A stretch of DNA of 27,989 nt from Gammaproteobacteria bacterium (lineage in GTDB: Bacteria; Pseudomonadota; Gammaproteobacteria; DSM-16500): positions 1 through 27,989 of the forward strand of contig JAJONP010000014.1 of the NCBI GenBank assembly GCA_021323555.1, given 5' to 3'. Under the pieces are notes generated by a model that saw only the letters and a list, made by a program, of their open reading frames with translations, had not been told where the DNA came from and ran no database searches. The position numbers were made by a program, and so were the translations under genes. The stretch's first letter is position 1. Each line of letters starts with the position of its first letter. Shown piece by piece: positions 8,432 to 15,743 of the stretch.

Positions 8432-8900
8432 TAAACAGCAGGCATAGCCCGCTAAAACTTATCAATGACCAAGCAGCTAAACTTAAATGCAAAAATTCCC
8501 AACCCATTTGTGAACATTCCATACCGCCTTGCCAGATTTGTTTAATAGCGTCAGGTAATGAAAGGGCATTAAAAATATAGGATAAACTTGCACTACAATC
8601 ACCTAAACTATGAGGAGGTGATACTTGCAACCAAACTTGCCGACTGGATAGCAACACTCCACTTATTCCTATCAATAAACCGACTATTCCCCATAAGATC
8701 TGCCATCTTCTTTTAAATGGAATAATGATACCCGCCAAAAAAATAATACCTAATAATCCCATAATGAGACGTTGTAATAAACATAAAGGACAAGGATTAA
8801 TGCCTTTATGGATTTGTAAAAAATAGGCGAGTGCTAATAAAGTAATGATTAAGATTAATCCTGATATAGAAGTAAAACGAAAAACGCTGCTATTTCTCAT
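8400..8900 (-). CDS. dsbB: Disulfide bond formation protein B
   Basis: DsbB reoxidises periplasmic DsbA and passes the electrons to quinone. With the ATG at 8900 the protein has 166 residues and four predicted membrane helices. The first periplasmic loop carries the CPLC pair (C37/C40) and the second carries C102 and C129, so all four essential cysteines are present. The CPLCLLQR sequence is the family hallmark. An upstream in-frame TTG at 8924 would overlap ruvX but has no ribosome site, so the ATG is preferred. The gene starts 8 bases after the ruvX stop, implying co-transcription. The most likely partner in this window is the DsbA/Com1-like protein at 24896. Confidence 0.92.
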   Translation of the reverse strand: MRNSSVFRFTSISGLILIITLLALAYFLQIHKGINPCPLCLLQRLIMGLLGIIFLAGIIIPFKRRWQILWGIVGLLIGISGVLLSSRQVWLQVSPPHSLGDCSASLSYIFNALSLPDAIKQIWQGGMECSQMGWEFLHLSLAAWSLISFSGLCLLFIILLLRVTTD

Positions 8901-8908
8901 GTTTTTAT

Positions 8909-9331
8909 TCACTCTGCTAGCCAAGTTTGTAAAATTAATTGTGCAGAAACACGGTCAACTTGTCCATCTAATAACGCTTTATAACCACCCTGAGTAAATA
9001 ATCGCTCGCGTGCATCTTTAGTGCTTAACCTCTCATCTACTTCATAGACAGGCAATTGATACCACTCTTGTAGTAATAATTTAAATTGCCGCGCTGCATA
9101 AGTTAAAGGCTGTTCAGTGCCATCCATGTTTAATGGAATACCGACAACAAGCGCATCAGGTTGCCATGTTTTCATTAATTTGTTAAGCACATCCTTCGAG
9201 GGCATGCCTTGTTTTGCTGCAAGCGTGACTAATGGACGCGCTGTTTGAGTAATGCTTTGGCCAACTGCAACACCGATGCGTTTCATGCCAAAGTCGAAAC
9301 CGAGTAGAATTTTGTGCATGTCTTTGTTCAT
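8909..9331 (-). CDS. ruvX: Holliday junction resolvase-like nuclease RuvX/YqgF
   Basis: This 140-residue protein belongs to the YqgF RNase H-fold family, linked to maturation of 16S rRNA 5' ends and to Holliday-junction processing. It shows the N-terminal LLGFDFGMKRIGVAVG strand pair containing the first catalytic aspartate. It also has the LVVGIPLNMDGTEQP motif, and the second acidic site in VYEVDERLSTKDAR. A final conserved Asp lies in DGQVDRVSAQLIL. Length is normal for the family. The ATG at 9331 has a GAGAG ribosome site. In many gammaproteobacteria the gene follows yqgE; here its downstream partner is dsbB. Confidence 0.93.
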   Translation of the reverse strand: MNKDMHKILLGFDFGMKRIGVAVGQSITQTARPLVTLAAKQGMPSKDVLNKLMKTWQPDALVVGIPLNMDGTEQPLTYAARQFKLLLQEWYQLPVYEVDERLSTKDARERLFTQGGYKALLDGQVDRVSAQLILQTWLAE

Positions 9332-9471
9332 ACTAAAAAGCTCTCATTATATATCAAACCTGTTAGGAAATACTTTCTATAGTAGAGAAAAAAAGAGATT
9401 CATATTATCCTTATTTTAATAATTAATTAGTTTATAATTTTTTGTCTTTTTACGTACACAAAGGTTAATGA

Positions 9472-10398
9472 ATGCCCTCTTCATCACTCATTATTGCTAC
9501 TCGGGAAAGTCCACTGGCTCTTTGGCAGGCTAATTGGGTTAAAAACCAGCTTGAGAAATATCATCCGTCTATTAAAGTTAAGTTACTGGGATTAACAACA
9601 TCGGGTGATAAGATTGCTACAAACGAAAAATTATTGACAAAAGGGTTGTTTATAAAAGAGCTAGAAGAAGCCTTGCTGGATGGCCGTGCAGATATCGCAG
9701 TACATTCTATGAAAGATGTTCCGATGGTTTTATCACCTAAGCTTTGTTTACCCGTGATGTGTGAACGTGAAGATCCGCGCGATGCATTTGTCTCTCATCA
9801 ATTTAAATCACTCGCTGATTTGCCTGAACAAGCGCGCATAGGCACTTCCAGTTTGCGCCGACAAAGTCAATTATATGCATTACGTCCTGATATTCACTTT
9901 GAAAATTTACGCGGAAATGTGAATACGCGCTTAATGTATCTTGATCGAGGCGCATTTTCAGCCATTATTTTAGCGGCTGCGGGACTTAAGCGCTTAGGGT
10001 TACAAAATCGAATTGCATCATATCTTAGTATTGAGCAATCATTACCCGCAGCAGGACAAGGTGTTTTAGGGATTGAGTGTCGTGTAGATGATTTGGAAAC
10101 ACAAGCGCAGATTGCCTTGCTTAATCACCCAGAAAGTTACCATTGCGTAACAGCAGAGCGTGCGATGTGTAACCGCCTAGGGGGCGGGTGTCATGTGCCC
10201 ATTGCAGCTTATGCAATGCTTTCCGCAGGAAAAATGCGATTACGCGGTTTAGTCGCGCGTGAAGATGGTACGTTATTATTACGTGCAGAACACTCGGATG
10301 ATTTAGGCGATGATTTAAAAAAGGCAGAGCGGTTAGGTATCGCTGTTGCAGAAAATTTAATTCAACAAGGCGCAGAATATATTTTAAATGAGAACTAA
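9472..10398 (+). CDS. hemC: Hydroxymethylbilane synthase (porphobilinogen deaminase)
   Basis: HemC condenses four porphobilinogen molecules into hydroxymethylbilane for heme synthesis. The 308-residue protein has ATRESPLALWQA at the N-terminus and the VHSMKDVP motif with its catalytic aspartate near residue 82. The arginine-rich RIGTSSLRRQ and NLRGNVNTRL segments bind the growing chain. C240 in the GGGCHVP motif is the expected attachment site for the dipyrromethane cofactor. An AAGG ribosome site lies seven bases before the ATG. The gene opens the hem-fmt operon and overlaps the earliest possible hemD start. Confidence 0.97.
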   Translation: MPSSSLIIATRESPLALWQANWVKNQLEKYHPSIKVKLLGLTTSGDKIATNEKLLTKGLFIKELEEALLDGRADIAVHSMKDVPMVLSPKLCLPVMCEREDPRDAFVSHQFKSLADLPEQARIGTSSLRRQSQLYALRPDIHFENLRGNVNTRLMYLDRGAFSAIILAAAGLKRLGLQNRIASYLSIEQSLPAAGQGVLGIECRVDDLETQAQIALLNHPESYHCVTAERAMCNRLGGGCHVPIAAYAMLSAGKMRLRGLVAREDGTLLLRAEHSDDLGDDLKKAERLGIAVAENLIQQGAEYILNEN

Positions 10399-10399
10399 T

Positions 10400-11182
10400 A
10401 TGCAGAGTCTCAATGGTTTAACTATCATGGTCACACGTCCTAAACCGCAAGGTAAAATACTCTGTGACCAAATCCAGACAGCCGGTGGTCATGCTATTCA
10501 TTTTCCAACGATTGAAATTCATCCGCCAAAAAATTTGGCTGTATTTGCGAAAGGCATTGTCAGTCTAAATCAATATGATTGGGTTGTTTTTATTAGTCCA
10601 CAAGCTGTTTATTGGAGCGCTCCAGCAATTCATGAACAGTGGCCTCAATTTCCTCCTGGCGTAGAAGTAGCAGCATTAGGCGGTGGCACTGCTGATGCGT
10701 TACGACAGGCAGGGCTGCCTGTCGATATTTATCCGAAAGATGATTGGCGTAGCGAGGGGTTATTAGATGATGCATCTTTTCAAGAATTGGCAGGCAAAAA
10801 AATTGCGTTAATCTGTGGGGAGGGCGGGCGTGATTTGTTAGAAAAAACATTAATAGCACGGGATGCGCAGGTCACACGTGTCGTTGTTTATGAACGTTGT
10901 ATACCAAAAGTGAATGTCGATGAACATATTAAACTACTACAAACTCGTCAAATAGATATTATTCTTTGCACATCAGGTGAAATACTCCATAATTTGAAAT
11001 TATTATTAGAGGCCGCATGGACGGAATTACGCAGTGTTCCTATTGTCGTAATCAGTGAGCGAATGGAAATACTCGCCAGACAATTAGAATTTGAAAACAT
11101 TTTAGAAGCAAGAAATGCCAGTTTTAATGCCATTATGGATATTTTAAAGGATTATTTATGTCAGAAAGAGAAAATGAAATAA
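10400..11182 (+). CDS. hemD: Uroporphyrinogen-III synthase
   Basis: HemD cyclises hydroxymethylbilane to uroporphyrinogen III. The sequence has the weakly conserved two-domain HemD layout: GLTIMVTRPKPQ at the N-terminus, DWVVFISPQAV and VAALGGGTADALRQAGL in the first half, then GKKIALICGEGGRDLLEKTL and the VVVYERC link. The C-terminal half carries DIILCTSGEIL. The ATG at 10400 is chosen because it gives the usual short N-terminus; an in-frame ATG at 10388 inside hemC is possible and adds four residues. Its last 25 bases overlap the next gene. Position directly after hemC supports the call. Confidence 0.93.
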   Translation: MQSLNGLTIMVTRPKPQGKILCDQIQTAGGHAIHFPTIEIHPPKNLAVFAKGIVSLNQYDWVVFISPQAVYWSAPAIHEQWPQFPPGVEVAALGGGTADALRQAGLPVDIYPKDDWRSEGLLDDASFQELAGKKIALICGEGGRDLLEKTLIARDAQVTRVVVYERCIPKVNVDEHIKLLQTRQIDIILCTSGEILHNLKLLLEAAWTELRSVPIVVISERMEILARQLEFENILEARNASFNAIMDILKDYLCQKEKMK

Positions 11183-12171
11183 CAGGACCCACTTCTGTTA
11201 TTGTTAAAAAAAAATTAGTATTGCCTTGGATAAGAAGGCATACTGGGCTTTTGTGCGCTGTTTTTTTTATTCTATTATTGTTTATCACAAGTGGTTACGG
11301 TTATTGGTATCTTATCAAATCGAACGAACGATTAGCTGCGTTGACAATACAATCGAATCATCAATCACAATTACTGCAAGCTAATACGGATGAAATAAGA
11401 AAAACAATGCAAGGATTGAGTCAAGAATTATCGCAATTGAAGCAAAGTATACCTACACCCATTACGGCAGCTGCATCTAACCCTCCAGTAGCACTTGATA
11501 ACTCATTAGATAAATCACCTATACTCATTAAAAAAACAAAACGAATCATCATTTTTATATTAGGCATTATTTTATTTTTATTTTATTTTATGAATTTATT
11601 ATTTGCTAATATAAAAGATTTTTTTGTATTTTTAGGCAATTGGCTAAGGTGGCAATACAGAGATAAATCGTATAATCAATCTATCGATCCTGTTGCTGAC
11701 TGGAAAAATTTATTGAAAGTATTGCCTCATCTATACCAATCAAAAACAGTGACAAGCGCACAGCTTTTAATGCTTGAAAAAAAAATCCAGGCAGAGTTAA
11801 TAAAAGCAATAGCTGATAACCATCCAGAAAATGCTTCAAAAGTCGTGGAACTTATTAATCAATCACTCAAAAAATATTGGGATGCGGATTTGGTTAGATT
11901 ATATGGGTTATTGCCCACAGAAAATCCTATCAAACAATTAGCGCAGGCTGAGCGCTGGCTGCAACATTATCCTGATCAAGCATTGTTATTATTAACCTTA
12001 GGAAGGCTTTCTTTACGTTGTCAATTATGGGGGAAAGCCAGCTATTATTTTGAGGAAAGTTTAAAGTTAAATAAAGATGCCAAACTGTGTTTGGAATATG
12101 AAAAATTATTGGAAAAGTTAAATGATTCGGCAGCCGCCGTACAAATCTATCGAGATGGGCTATTATCGTGA
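11158..12171 (+). CDS. HemX/HemY-like chimeric membrane protein
   Basis: In gammaproteobacteria hemC-hemD is usually followed by separate hemX and hemY. Here a single 337-residue protein occupies that place. Residues 1-95 look like the start of HemX: a basic cytoplasmic tail, one membrane helix (about 30-53) and a periplasmic coiled coil rich in Gln and Asn. A Pro/Ala/Ser linker leads to a second membrane helix (about 128-149). From about residue 165 onward it matches the C-terminal tetratricopeptide half of HemY (LLKVLPHLYQSK, then LLLTLGRLSLRCQLWGKASYYFEESL and a final YRDGL). The HemX body and the N-terminal part of HemY are absent. The start overlaps hemD by 25 bases and the stop overlaps fmt by four. 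The function is unproven. Confidence 0.75.
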   Translation: MSERENEITGPTSVIVKKKLVLPWIRRHTGLLCAVFFILLLFITSGYGYWYLIKSNERLAALTIQSNHQSQLLQANTDEIRKTMQGLSQELSQLKQSIPTPITAAASNPPVALDNSLDKSPILIKKTKRIIIFILGIILFLFYFMNLLFANIKDFFVFLGNWLRWQYRDKSYNQSIDPVADWKNLLKVLPHLYQSKTVTSAQLLMLEKKIQAELIKAIADNHPENASKVVELINQSLKKYWDADLVRLYGLLPTENPIKQLAQAERWLQHYPDQALLLLTLGRLSLRCQLWGKASYYFEESLKLNKDAKLCLEYEKLLEKLNDSAAAVQIYRDGLLS

Positions 12172-13112
12172 GTACGTGTGATTCGCTAAAAATTATTTTT
12201 GCAGGTACACCGGTGTTTGCTGCTGTTGCATTACAAGCATTAATAGATTCACCTCATCAAGTCATAGCCGTTTACACCCAGCCTGATCGTCCTGCGGGGC
12301 GTGGCCGTCAATTAACGGCTAGTCCTGTGAAAACATTGGCATTACAACACAATTTACCGATCTTTCAGCCAGAAAATTTGCGTGCAATGCAAGACCAAAC
12401 CCAGTTGGCAGGACTGCAGGCGGATGTTATGGTTGTTGCAGCGTATGGCCTACTGTTACCTTCTCCTGTTCTACAAGCGCCTCGTTTAGGCTGCATTAAT
12501 ATTCATGCTTCTTTATTACCTCGTTGGCGTGGGGCTGCTCCTATTCAGAGGGCTCTTTTGGCAGGCGATAAAGAAACAGGTGTCACTATTATGCAAATGG
12601 AAAAAGGGTTGGATACAGGCGCTATGCTTTACAAAACAACTTGTTCTATTCACGAGACAGACACAAGTGGACTATTGCACGATAGACTTGCTCAATTAGG
12701 CGCGAAAGCTCTATTAATTGTATTGCATCAGCTATCTCAACTTAAGCCCGAAATACAAGATGAAGCATTAGCAACCTATGCAAAAAAAATTACGAAACAA
12801 GAAGCACTGTTAGATTGGCATTCTCCTGCTGAGGAATTAGCACGTAAAGTTCGCGCATTTAATCCATGGCCAATCGCATACACTTATTATAATAAGCAAG
12901 TCATTCGTGTGTGGGATGCGATAGTCATTGATTGTGATGCAAGCCAATATCACCCGGGAGAAATAATACAAGCAAATGTGAATGGCATAGATATAGCAAC
13001 AGGAAAAAAAGGATTACGCTTATTGAAGATCCAATTACCCAATGGACGAGTGTTGCCTGTAGCAGATATTTTAAATGCTCGATCTTTTATAACGGGTAAA
13101 TTATTTGGTTAA
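12168..13112 (+). CDS. fmt: Methionyl-tRNA formyltransferase
   Basis: Fmt formylates the initiator methionyl-tRNA using 10-formyltetrahydrofolate. The 314-residue sequence has the folate-binding N-terminal domain with IIFAGTPVFAAVAL and the QPDRPAGRGRQL loop. The catalytic triad appears as N111 and H113 in NIHASLLPRWRGAAPIQ and D149 in GLDTGAML, with the same spacing as in E. coli. The C-terminal half holds the OB-fold tRNA-binding domain, including FNPWPIAYT. The start is a GTG that overlaps the preceding stop as GTGA, so translation is probably coupled. The common partner def is not adjacent here. Confidence 0.96.
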   Translation: MSTCDSLKIIFAGTPVFAAVALQALIDSPHQVIAVYTQPDRPAGRGRQLTASPVKTLALQHNLPIFQPENLRAMQDQTQLAGLQADVMVVAAYGLLLPSPVLQAPRLGCINIHASLLPRWRGAAPIQRALLAGDKETGVTIMQMEKGLDTGAMLYKTTCSIHETDTSGLLHDRLAQLGAKALLIVLHQLSQLKPEIQDEALATYAKKITKQEALLDWHSPAEELARKVRAFNPWPIAYTYYNKQVIRVWDAIVIDCDASQYHPGEIIQANVNGIDIATGKKGLRLLKIQLPNGRVLPVADILNARSFITGKLFG

Positions 13113-13125
13113 ATGGATTTTCTCT

Positions 13126-13617
13126 TTAAATCCAATGCTGCGCATGTGCAATGAGTCCTGCTAACCCAATCATCATGCTCATCAGCCATAAAAAACTAGA
13201 CCAGCTTCGATTAATGAGAATTTGAAATTTATCTTCTATTTTTCTATCAAATTTTTCATCTATTTTATCCAGCTTCTCTTCCATACGGACAAATTTTTTG
13301 TCAAATTTCTCCTCCATTTTCTCAAATTTCTCATCTATCTTATCGAATTTCTCGTCTATCTTATCGAATTTCTCATCTATCTTATCGAATTTCTCATCTA
13401 TCTTATCGAATTTCTCATCTATCTTATCGAATTTCTCGTCTATTCTGTCGAATCTCTCATCCATCTTGTCCATTCTCTTATCGAGAGCATCAAATTGACG
13501 TTTCATATCGTGCCTAATATCAAGCAAAGTAACGCCAATATTTGAAAGAGTTGTTTCAACAACAGTCAAGCGTTCGTCAGTAGTCATATAGATTAGTTCC
13601 TGTTTTCTAGCTGCCAT
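13126..13617 (-). CDS. Heptad-repeat coiled-coil protein with C-terminal membrane anchor, copy 1
   Basis: I do not recognise a named family. The 163-residue protein has three parts. The N-terminal cap contains [15 protein letters not shown] long stalk of seven-residue KIDEKFD units (about residues 45-125) places Phe and Ile at the a and d positions of a coiled coil. The conserved C-terminus [26 protein letters not shown] forms a membrane helix. It is closely similar to the protein at 22436-22819 in cap, leader and anchor; only the stalk differs. The layout resembles Borrelia Bdr proteins. The first ATG (13617) has an AAGGAT ribosome site; a second ATG at 13587 also follows a CAGGAA site. It lies convergently, 13 bases after fmt. 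Confidence 0.75.
   Translation of the reverse strand: MAARKQELIYMTTDERLTVVETTLSNIGVTLLDIRHDMKRQFDALDKRMDKMDERFDRIDEKFDKIDEKFDKIDEKFDKIDEKFDKIDEKFDKIDEKFEKMEEKFDKKFVRMEEKLDKIDEKFDRKIEDKFQILINRSWSSFLWLMSMMIGLAGLIAHAQHWI
13310..13477. repeat. 21-bp tandem repeat inside the coiled-coil gene
   Basis: Eight consecutive 21-base units are in register. Units 13331-13351, 13373-13393, 13394-13414 and 13415-13435 are identical, 13352-13372 differs by one base, and the outer units at 13310, 13436 and 13457 are degenerate. Each unit encodes one heptad, so a change in copy number would lengthen or shorten the stalk without shifting the frame. Confidence 0.93.
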
Positions 13618-13657
13618 TTATTATTATCCTTGTTTAAAAGTATATCATAGAAATTGT
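13618..13657 (-). promoter_or_regulatory. Conserved leader of the coiled-coil gene, copy 1
   Basis: Upstream of the ATG the minus strand carries a TATACT -10-like box (13639-13644) and an AAGGATAATAATAA ribosome-site region. The same elements occur at the same distance upstream of the second copy (22820-22860). No clear -35 box is seen. The conservation between copies is the evidence. Confidence 0.5.
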
Positions 13658-13766
13658 TTGCGGAATATCGTGAATGAAAAATAATGAGGAAAAGAGAGAA
13701 TAAAGAAAGGAATATTAAGTATGATATATTTTATAAAAATAATTGCAATAAATTTATAGTATCCGG

Positions 13767-14368
13767 CTAAAAAATCTCACCCTCATATAATTTTTTTAAA
13801 AAAATCTTCCATGGCAGTACAAATCCAAATTCTTTTTTTAAAATTTCATTGCCTTGATAGACACCATAGCAAGCTTTAGGCTTTATTTTAGAAGAAAGTA
13901 AGCTTTTAAAACCAATGTTGAATTCATCTTTCCATCGGGTTGAGCTTTTTACTTCAATGGCGATGATTTTAGTAGCACGCTTCCAAATAAAATCGATTTC
14001 AATGCCATCTGCCGTTCGCCAATAAAAAAGTTCGCCGCCTGTTCCGTGATAAGCAATATGTGCATTTAATTCGTGAAAAACAAGTGTTTCAAATAATACA
14101 CCACGTTCTTCGGAACTCATTTTGTCGCGCAAAAGTTTTTGAATGGCTCTCGTGACACCGCAATCAAAAAAATAAAATTTAGGGTGTGATGCTTCTTTGA
14201 CTTTTGCTCGTGGTGTCCATGAAGCGAGAAATAAGTATCATTACGAAGAAGGTCGAGATGTAACCTGTTCGGAAAACAATTCTTCAGCCACGTACTCTTG
14301 CCTGTCGCGCGAGGGCCTAAAAGAAAAAATGATCGGCTTGGTATTTTTAAATGTCTTTGAAAATACAT
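13767..14368 (-). pseudogene. Remnant of an AAA/DUF4143 ATPase gene (internal deletion plus frameshift)
   Basis: The 5' part from the ATG at 14368 encodes about 49 residues of an AAA_14-type ATPase, with Walker A GPRATGKST and then HLDLLRNDTYFSL. The reading frame then changes around 14205-14240. From there a different frame, open from a stop near 14240 down to 13767, encodes the C-terminal DUF4143 region: KFYFFDCGVTRAIQ, the GVLFETLVFHEL helix, and a nuclease-like ADGIEIDFIWKR...IAIEVKSS segment. Intact family members have about 380-400 residues, so roughly half the protein, including Walker B, is missing. No single product can be made. The pieces could be mistaken for two small genes (14117-14368 and 13767-14132). 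Confidence 0.85.
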
Positions 14369-14407
14369 GGTATTCCTGTAATTAATAAATGACCTGCCAT
14401 CTATTCT

Positions 14408-14430
14408 GTAAATTATACCGTATATTTTAC
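14408..14430. promoter_or_regulatory. AT-rich palindrome upstream of the ATPase remnant
   Basis: This is a 23-base inverted repeat beginning GTAAATTATAC and ending GTATATTTTAC, with one mismatched pair and a single central base. It begins 40 bases upstream of the remnant's ATG and contains a TATAAT on the minus strand, so it could be an operator over a promoter. Alternatively it is chance in AT-rich DNA. Confidence 0.4.
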
Positions 14431-14487
14431 AACTAAGTGGTAAATATCACGGATATTGTAGTGGAAGCACTATATACGCATAGGTTA

Positions 14488-15417
14488 TCATTCTTGCGGT
14501 TTGATAGCTGTAACAGTGGGGAATAAATTTGCTGTATCAGGGATAAAACAAATATTTTTAAATCCAACTGATTCTAGCTGTTCTTTTGTTTGCTTAGTAG
14601 AGCGGAAACATTGAAATTTTAAATTAAGAATATCCGTAAAAATTATTTTTTGGAGCAGTAAATCTTGGGGGTTAATTTTCTTCATGTTCCATTCACAATC
14701 ATCTGCTAAGCCAGGTGGGGGTGTTAAAAAACTAGTGACCAGTTTTCCGTTGGGCTTTAAGGCAGTATAAAATTGTTGGTACAGCGCAATAACTTTCTCA
14801 TTGTTTGGTTCATAAATATTTAATCCATTACTTGAGATTAAATCAAATTCATTTTTTAAATTTAAATCCCATGCATCTGATTTTTTAAAGGTTGTGAATT
14901 CTAAAAGATTTTTTTCTTTCGCTAATTTTTTCGCATCTTCTAATGTGGAAGCGTCATAATCAATCCCTATTAGCTGAATGCTGTTTATTTCAGAAAAATT
15001 TAGATACAGAAGTTCTCCCATCATGCCGCAAGGGATACAAGCAAGTTTTTTATTATTCTCCACAGTTTTTTGATTTTCTTTTAAAAATAATTTAAAACGT
15101 TCTTGGGTTGCTAAAACGGTAGGTGCGCATTCTAGTAAAAATTTTTCTAAATCAGTTTGATGGCTATTATTTTTTTCTAGGGGGTAGGTTAGCATGTAAT
15201 GAGTCCAATAACCATTGATCCCTTGATTTTGTAAAAGAAATCGCCCGAAATCGAAATCTGCTAATTGATAGAGTATTTCAATTTGTTGTTGTAGGGTGAC
15301 ATAAGGTTTATCCCCTTCCTGAATGATCTGTTCTAGTTTTTCTTCGATAAGTTGATTCACTTCTATAGGTGAGTCCGCATGGGAAATTAATCGGCTTTTT
15401 TCTACAAAATCTGGCAT
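14488..15417 (-). CDS. Class I SAM-dependent methyltransferase, substrate unknown
   Basis: This 309-residue protein has an N-terminal helical region (about 1-110) and then a Rossmann methyltransferase core. The glycine motif I is degenerate (ACIPCGMMGELL). Motif II is clear (LIGIDYDAST, acidic residue for the ribose), followed by FKKSDAWDL for the adenine pocket and the FDLISSNGLNIYEP motif IV. A PNGKLVTSFLTPPPG loop closes the core. No signal peptide or membrane helix is present, so it should be cytoplasmic. The substrate cannot be read from the sequence. It is separated from the S9 peptidase upstream by about 330 bases, so it is probably transcribed alone. Confidence 0.85.
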   Translation of the reverse strand: MPDFVEKSRLISHADSPIEVNQLIEEKLEQIIQEGDKPYVTLQQQIEILYQLADFDFGRFLLQNQGINGYWTHYMLTYPLEKNNSHQTDLEKFLLECAPTVLATQERFKLFLKENQKTVENNKKLACIPCGMMGELLYLNFSEINSIQLIGIDYDASTLEDAKKLAKEKNLLEFTTFKKSDAWDLNLKNEFDLISSNGLNIYEPNNEKVIALYQQFYTALKPNGKLVTSFLTPPPGLADDCEWNMKKINPQDLLLQKIIFTDILNLKFQCFRSTKQTKEQLESVGFKNICFIPDTANLFPTVTAIKPQE

Positions 15418-15743
15418 TTCTACCTCATGTTCTATTTAATAATGGTAAGGGTTGCTTAAGTTGAATATTATCTAAGCCTATAATTCCAGTATTATATTCA
15501 TGCTTCGCCTAGAGCTCCAGCCAAGAGTTTTCTCAATAACCCCCAGCAAGGCTATTCAGGTCATTGGCTGTTCCTATAAAGAATAGACAATGTTCATGTA
15601 GCCGATTAAGCTATAATTGAAGCTTAACCGGCTACAGTAATCAAGCGTGGTAAGGCGAAACTTGCCGTTTTTAGATTTAAAGAGCGTACTTAACATAAAT
15701 TTTCGCAGTTACGTGGGTGATGCTTGAATCGGAACAGTATGCA
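15418..15743. other. Intergenic gap between the methyltransferase and S9 peptidase genes
   Basis: I see no open frame with coding character on either strand in these 326 bases. It must hold the methyltransferase promoter. The only clear structure is the inverted repeat at 15598-15635, listed separately. Confidence 0.6.
15598..15635. repeat. 15-bp inverted repeat, hairpin-forming
   Basis: The arms GTAGCCGATTAAGCT (15598-15612) and AGCTTAACCGGCTAC (15621-15635) pair at 14 of 15 positions around an 8-base loop. No T-run follows on either strand, so it is not a standard terminator. It may be the end of a dispersed repeat or a regulatory hairpin. Confidence 0.75.

Noticed and set aside
13114..13134. 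Inverted repeat TGGATTT...AAATCCA after fmt as a terminator
   Set aside because: The stem is only 7 bp and AT-rich, and only three T follow on the minus strand. One arm is part of the coiled-coil gene's end.
13222..13545. Open frames on the plus strand across the coiled-coil gene
   Set aside because: The 21-base repeat contains no stop in several frames, so long antisense frames arise automatically. They encode low-complexity Phe/Leu/Ile/Ser repeats without ribosome sites.
14117..14368. Small ATPase with Walker A as an independent gene
   Set aside because: It stops shortly after a frame change, and the downstream frame continues the same family. It is the 5' piece of a pseudogene.
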